64,000 nucleotides of DNA from Spongilla lacustris (lineage: Eukaryota; Porifera; Demospongiae; Spongillida; Spongillidae), in assembly GCA_949361645.1 (NCBI GenBank), contig OX442417.1, forward strand, positions 8,858,912-8,922,911, read 5' to 3'. Of the stretch, positions 61,553 through 64,000 are shown one piece after another. The notes below the pieces were generated by a model. The model saw only the letters and a program-made list of their open reading frames with translations. It made no database searches and had not been told where the DNA came from. Position 1 is the first letter of the stretch; every line of letters begins with the position of its first letter. The position numbers were made by a program, and so were the translations under genes.

Positions 61553-61836
61553 AAATCAAAAACTTCTCTATCGAGAAAGTGATTGGTGGGATGTAGGATT
61601 GGTGGTGCAAAAAGCAAGGAAACAAGGTACAGTGTGTTAAAGTGAGGTTTGGTAGGATCCTACAACTATAACAGTCCTACATTTGCAAATAGGCTTCTTC
61701 ATTTGCAAATTCAGGACTGTAAGTTGTAGGATCCTACCAAACCTCACTTTAACACACTGCACCTTGTTTCCTTGCTTTTTGCACCACCAGTCCTACATCC
61801 CACCAATCACTTTCTCGATAGAGAAGTTTTTGATTT
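61553..61836. repeat. Long near-perfect hairpin, about 137-bp arms
   Basis: Arms 61553-61690 and 61701-61836 are reverse complements with only a few mismatches around a 10-nt loop (aggcttcttc), ending atttgcaaat on both sides. Such near-identity implies recent origin or correction. A transcript would form an almost perfect dsRNA. Confidence 0.92.
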
Positions 61837-61851
61837 ATTTGTAAAATTCGA

Positions 61852-61869
61852 CCCCCCCCCCCCCCCCCA
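61852..61869. repeat. Poly(C) tract
   Basis: C run of about 17 nt at the junction between the hairpin and the conserved right end of the element (ttcgacccccc). The equivalent place in copy 1 reads ttcgaccccttccc. Confidence 0.9.
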
Positions 61870-62150
61870 TCCTGAAGCCTGCTGTATACGCTGCATGCCC
61901 ATGTCATTCGTACACCTACGCAATCGTTAATCGTCACGTTAATTGTGGCGATTGATGGAGTGTGGCTGATTCTGATTGGAATTCTTTTGTACCATAATGC
62001 ACTCTTCGCGTAGCATTTACACTGAGCAACATGCCTGCTAACACGGATAGATTGCATCGCAGTTTTCTGCGACTATATTTTGAAGTTGTTTCGCACCTTG
62101 TAAAAACTGTATCGCAAAATGCGATGCGAGTCCAGTTAAATCATTCCCTG

Positions 62151-63300
62151 CAATTGGATGCTAACAGTTTTCTGGGATGTGCTCACAAATTTCATCCTGA
62201 ATTCTGTAAGATGCTTCTGTAAGTTGCTTAACCATACAAGAAGATTGATCAATTCATTCTTACTTACATGTGTACGTAAGCGCGTGGGTGTTTACCTGTC
62301 TAAGCAAGAGGCGCCTAAGGTTTTGTCCTCACAACGTATTCAAAATAACTAGCAAAATAGCACAAATCGATAAAAGGGGCAATGGTACTGTCTTTATAAT
62401 GGTAAGAATTTCAGGCCACACTTGTACGTGTACATGTAGCTCTTTGTAGTATTGTAATAAAAACTGTTATACGTACATGTACATGTACATGTACAATGTA
62501 CATTCAAGTACTGATCCATAGGCTTATACATGTACCTTGTATCATTGGCATTCAAAAATCTGTTGCTAGACAATGCAGAGCTTATTGGTTGCTGACAATT
62601 AACTGACAATTGTATAATGTTACTTACTGGTCATTCCTGCGGTCCAGGGTTTACCACTACAATTAAGGGGTTAATCTCAGATATTAAAAGTAGCAAATAA
62701 ACTATCAGTAGAAGATTGCTAATCACATATATGTTTATCTACCTTTGCCTAAGAGATGTACTGCATTTCATAACACAAATATCTTTTAGTGCAATCACTA
62801 ATGTATCTTGAGAAGTACCACGCGTGCATATATTTTATTAACTCTGGTTAGCACAATATTTTTATTTTAACCATTCATAAAAGCTACATATCCGGAATGT
62901 AAGTGCCAAATAGGTTGGCTGTTTGATCTAACAATTGGTAGAATTTTTCAATCTACATGTGTACATGTACATGTGTACATGTACATGTGTATTGCAAAAA
63001 TGAACCATGAATTCTGGCATCAAAAAAGTACAGGGTTAGCCTGTTACAGACCACAAGACATTAACTAGCAATCTTTTCCATGATTGTCAGATGATGTAAT
63101 GGTCATTATGTACCTCAGTGCATGTCCAGGTACAAATGTACATGTACATGTACAGTTGTACTGGTTATTATTTATAGAGAGTGAAGATTCCATTCAAAAA
63201 CCTACATATACATTATACATGTATTTCATTCTGACATTGTTTTGGTCTGAATGATGTACATGTACATGTACACTGTACAGTACCGTCCACGAGAAAGTTA
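62151..63300. other. No gene seen; AT-rich with ACATGT runs
   Basis: Long ACATGT runs at 62474-62495, 62955-62990 and 63139-63155. Small frames are without features. Confidence 0.5.
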
Positions 63301-63311
63301 AAAAAAAAAAA

Positions 63312-63446
63312 CACGCGCGCACCTCGCGTGTGACACGCGAGCGACTCGCGAGGAATTATGTAGCGCTCGCAAAATGCGTGTGCCTCGCGAGTGACACGCG
63401 TGTATGGGCAATTTGCGAGCGTACTATAGTTACACGCGTGTGCAAA
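63312..63446. repeat. CpG-rich patch of CGCG-type inverted repeats
   Basis: Repeated words cacgcg, ctcgcg, gcgag and tgacacgcg in both orientations (for example cctcgcgtgtgacacgcgag and cctcgcgagtgacacgcgtg) after a poly(A) run. CpG density is far above the surrounding DNA. It could be a small CpG island or an imperfect palindromic repeat. Confidence 0.6.
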
Positions 63447-64000
63447 TGAATTACGGGTACATTTATAATATAAAGGCAACAGTGGAAGAATTCTATTTCG
63501 AATGGTATGGTTGACTGTAGATACTTCAGTTGCATAAACGCTTGTCAATCCCTCTAGCTTTTGCTGCATCAATAACTTGTCGTCTATTTTTAAAAAAGGT
63601 TTTTAAAAATTACAGATTGCACATATAAACTAATTCATAGATGATTTGGTTATACTTGTGTCAACAATTGTACATGTAAGGATCTACTGTACAGTTTGAA
63701 GCAGCAACCTGGTACGACGCTGTATGTATCGTGCACCAACGCATGCGTATGAGTAACATTACTAAGTATCAACACAAAGGACGAAATTTGCAATGAGCAG
63801 TGCCATGATTTATGAATTAGTTTATAAGTTGCGCGAAGCATATTTTTTGCTACTTGTCCGCGAAAATGCCTTCGCTAAGCTTGACATTTTAACGAAGAGG
63901 TCCGCTTAGGATCACCTCTTTCATTACAGCTGTATACATGTATCCCGCTCGCGCGCATATACCTAATTGGATGATATTACTTCTACGCGGTGTACATTGT
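63447..64000. other. No gene seen at the window end
   Basis: AT-rich; two small - strand frames without features. A few CpGs and ctcgcgcgc near 63950. Confidence 0.45.

Larger units (their letters stand above)
60305..62150. mobile_element. CAGGGAAT-ended element, copy 2 (1.85 kb)
   Basis: Left end CAGGGAATAATTTACTT; the right end read inward is CAGGGAATGATTTAAC, continuing as tggactcgcatcgcattttg. Both flanks match 52744-54282. The interior contains a fourth copy of the palindromic family (60450-60960) and a 137-bp-arm hairpin (61553-61836). No transposase recognised; the frame 61049-61294 has no motif. Confidence 0.65.

Overview
The window is animal nuclear DNA, most likely from a sponge (demosponge). 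The reasons are AT-rich sequence, split genes with GT-AG introns as short as 50-65 bp next to introns of 1-5 kb, Ig plus fibronectin-III receptor exons, death-domain exons, foldback transposons and an ACATGT-based dispersed repeat. The organism call is an inference; a cnidarian or another invertebrate is not excluded. No rRNA, tRNA, CRISPR or operon structure was seen. Most of the window is repeats. The coding content amounts to three split genes or gene remnants and a few decayed retroelement and recombinase fragments. || Layout: 1-2.7 kb holds microsatellites, an 11-copy minisatellite, a foldback element and two short arrays of one 40-bp repeat. 2.7-8.4 kb has no recognised gene but carries several hairpin elements. 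8.4-11.3 kb is receptor gene 1 (+ strand): Ig, FN3, a tandemly duplicated stalk exon, a transmembrane exon and a short tyrosine-bearing tail. 11.8-23.8 kb is about 600 copies of one 20-bp satellite, with the last few units inverted. 23.8-27.3 kb is largely unidentified and contains a large palindromic element. 27.3-34.4 kb is receptor gene 2 on the - strand, a paralogue of gene 1 with signal-peptide, Ig (1-nt frameshift), FN3, stalk and TM exons. One intron holds a 5'-truncated retroelement ORF. The two receptors therefore point towards each other across the satellite. || 36.5-52.6 kb is a candidate third gene (+ strand). A tiny first exon encodes a possible N-myristoylation start (MGATES) and ends in phase 1. 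It is followed by four near-identical death-domain exons (A-D) in 2.9-3.5 kb tandem segmental duplications and by a fifth, diverged death-domain exon (E). All five exons are phase 1-1, so any one or any chain of them keeps the frame. The array is interrupted by a Ty3/gypsy RT fragment (46.7-47.3 kb), by a 757-bp hAT-like element whose empty site is preserved in the sister copies (49.9-50.6 kb), and by a 1.5-kb element with CAGGGAAT ends that carries a tyrosine-recombinase fragment (52.7-54.3 kb). || 55.3-64 kb has no supported gene. It contains foldback elements, a purine-rich tract, a second 1.8-kb CAGGGAAT-ended element and a CpG-rich CGCG-repeat patch. || If functional, the receptor genes would act in cell-surface recognition and the death-domain array in intracellular membrane-proximal signalling; this is inferred from domains only. 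All exon joins are predicted by eye from splice sites and phase.
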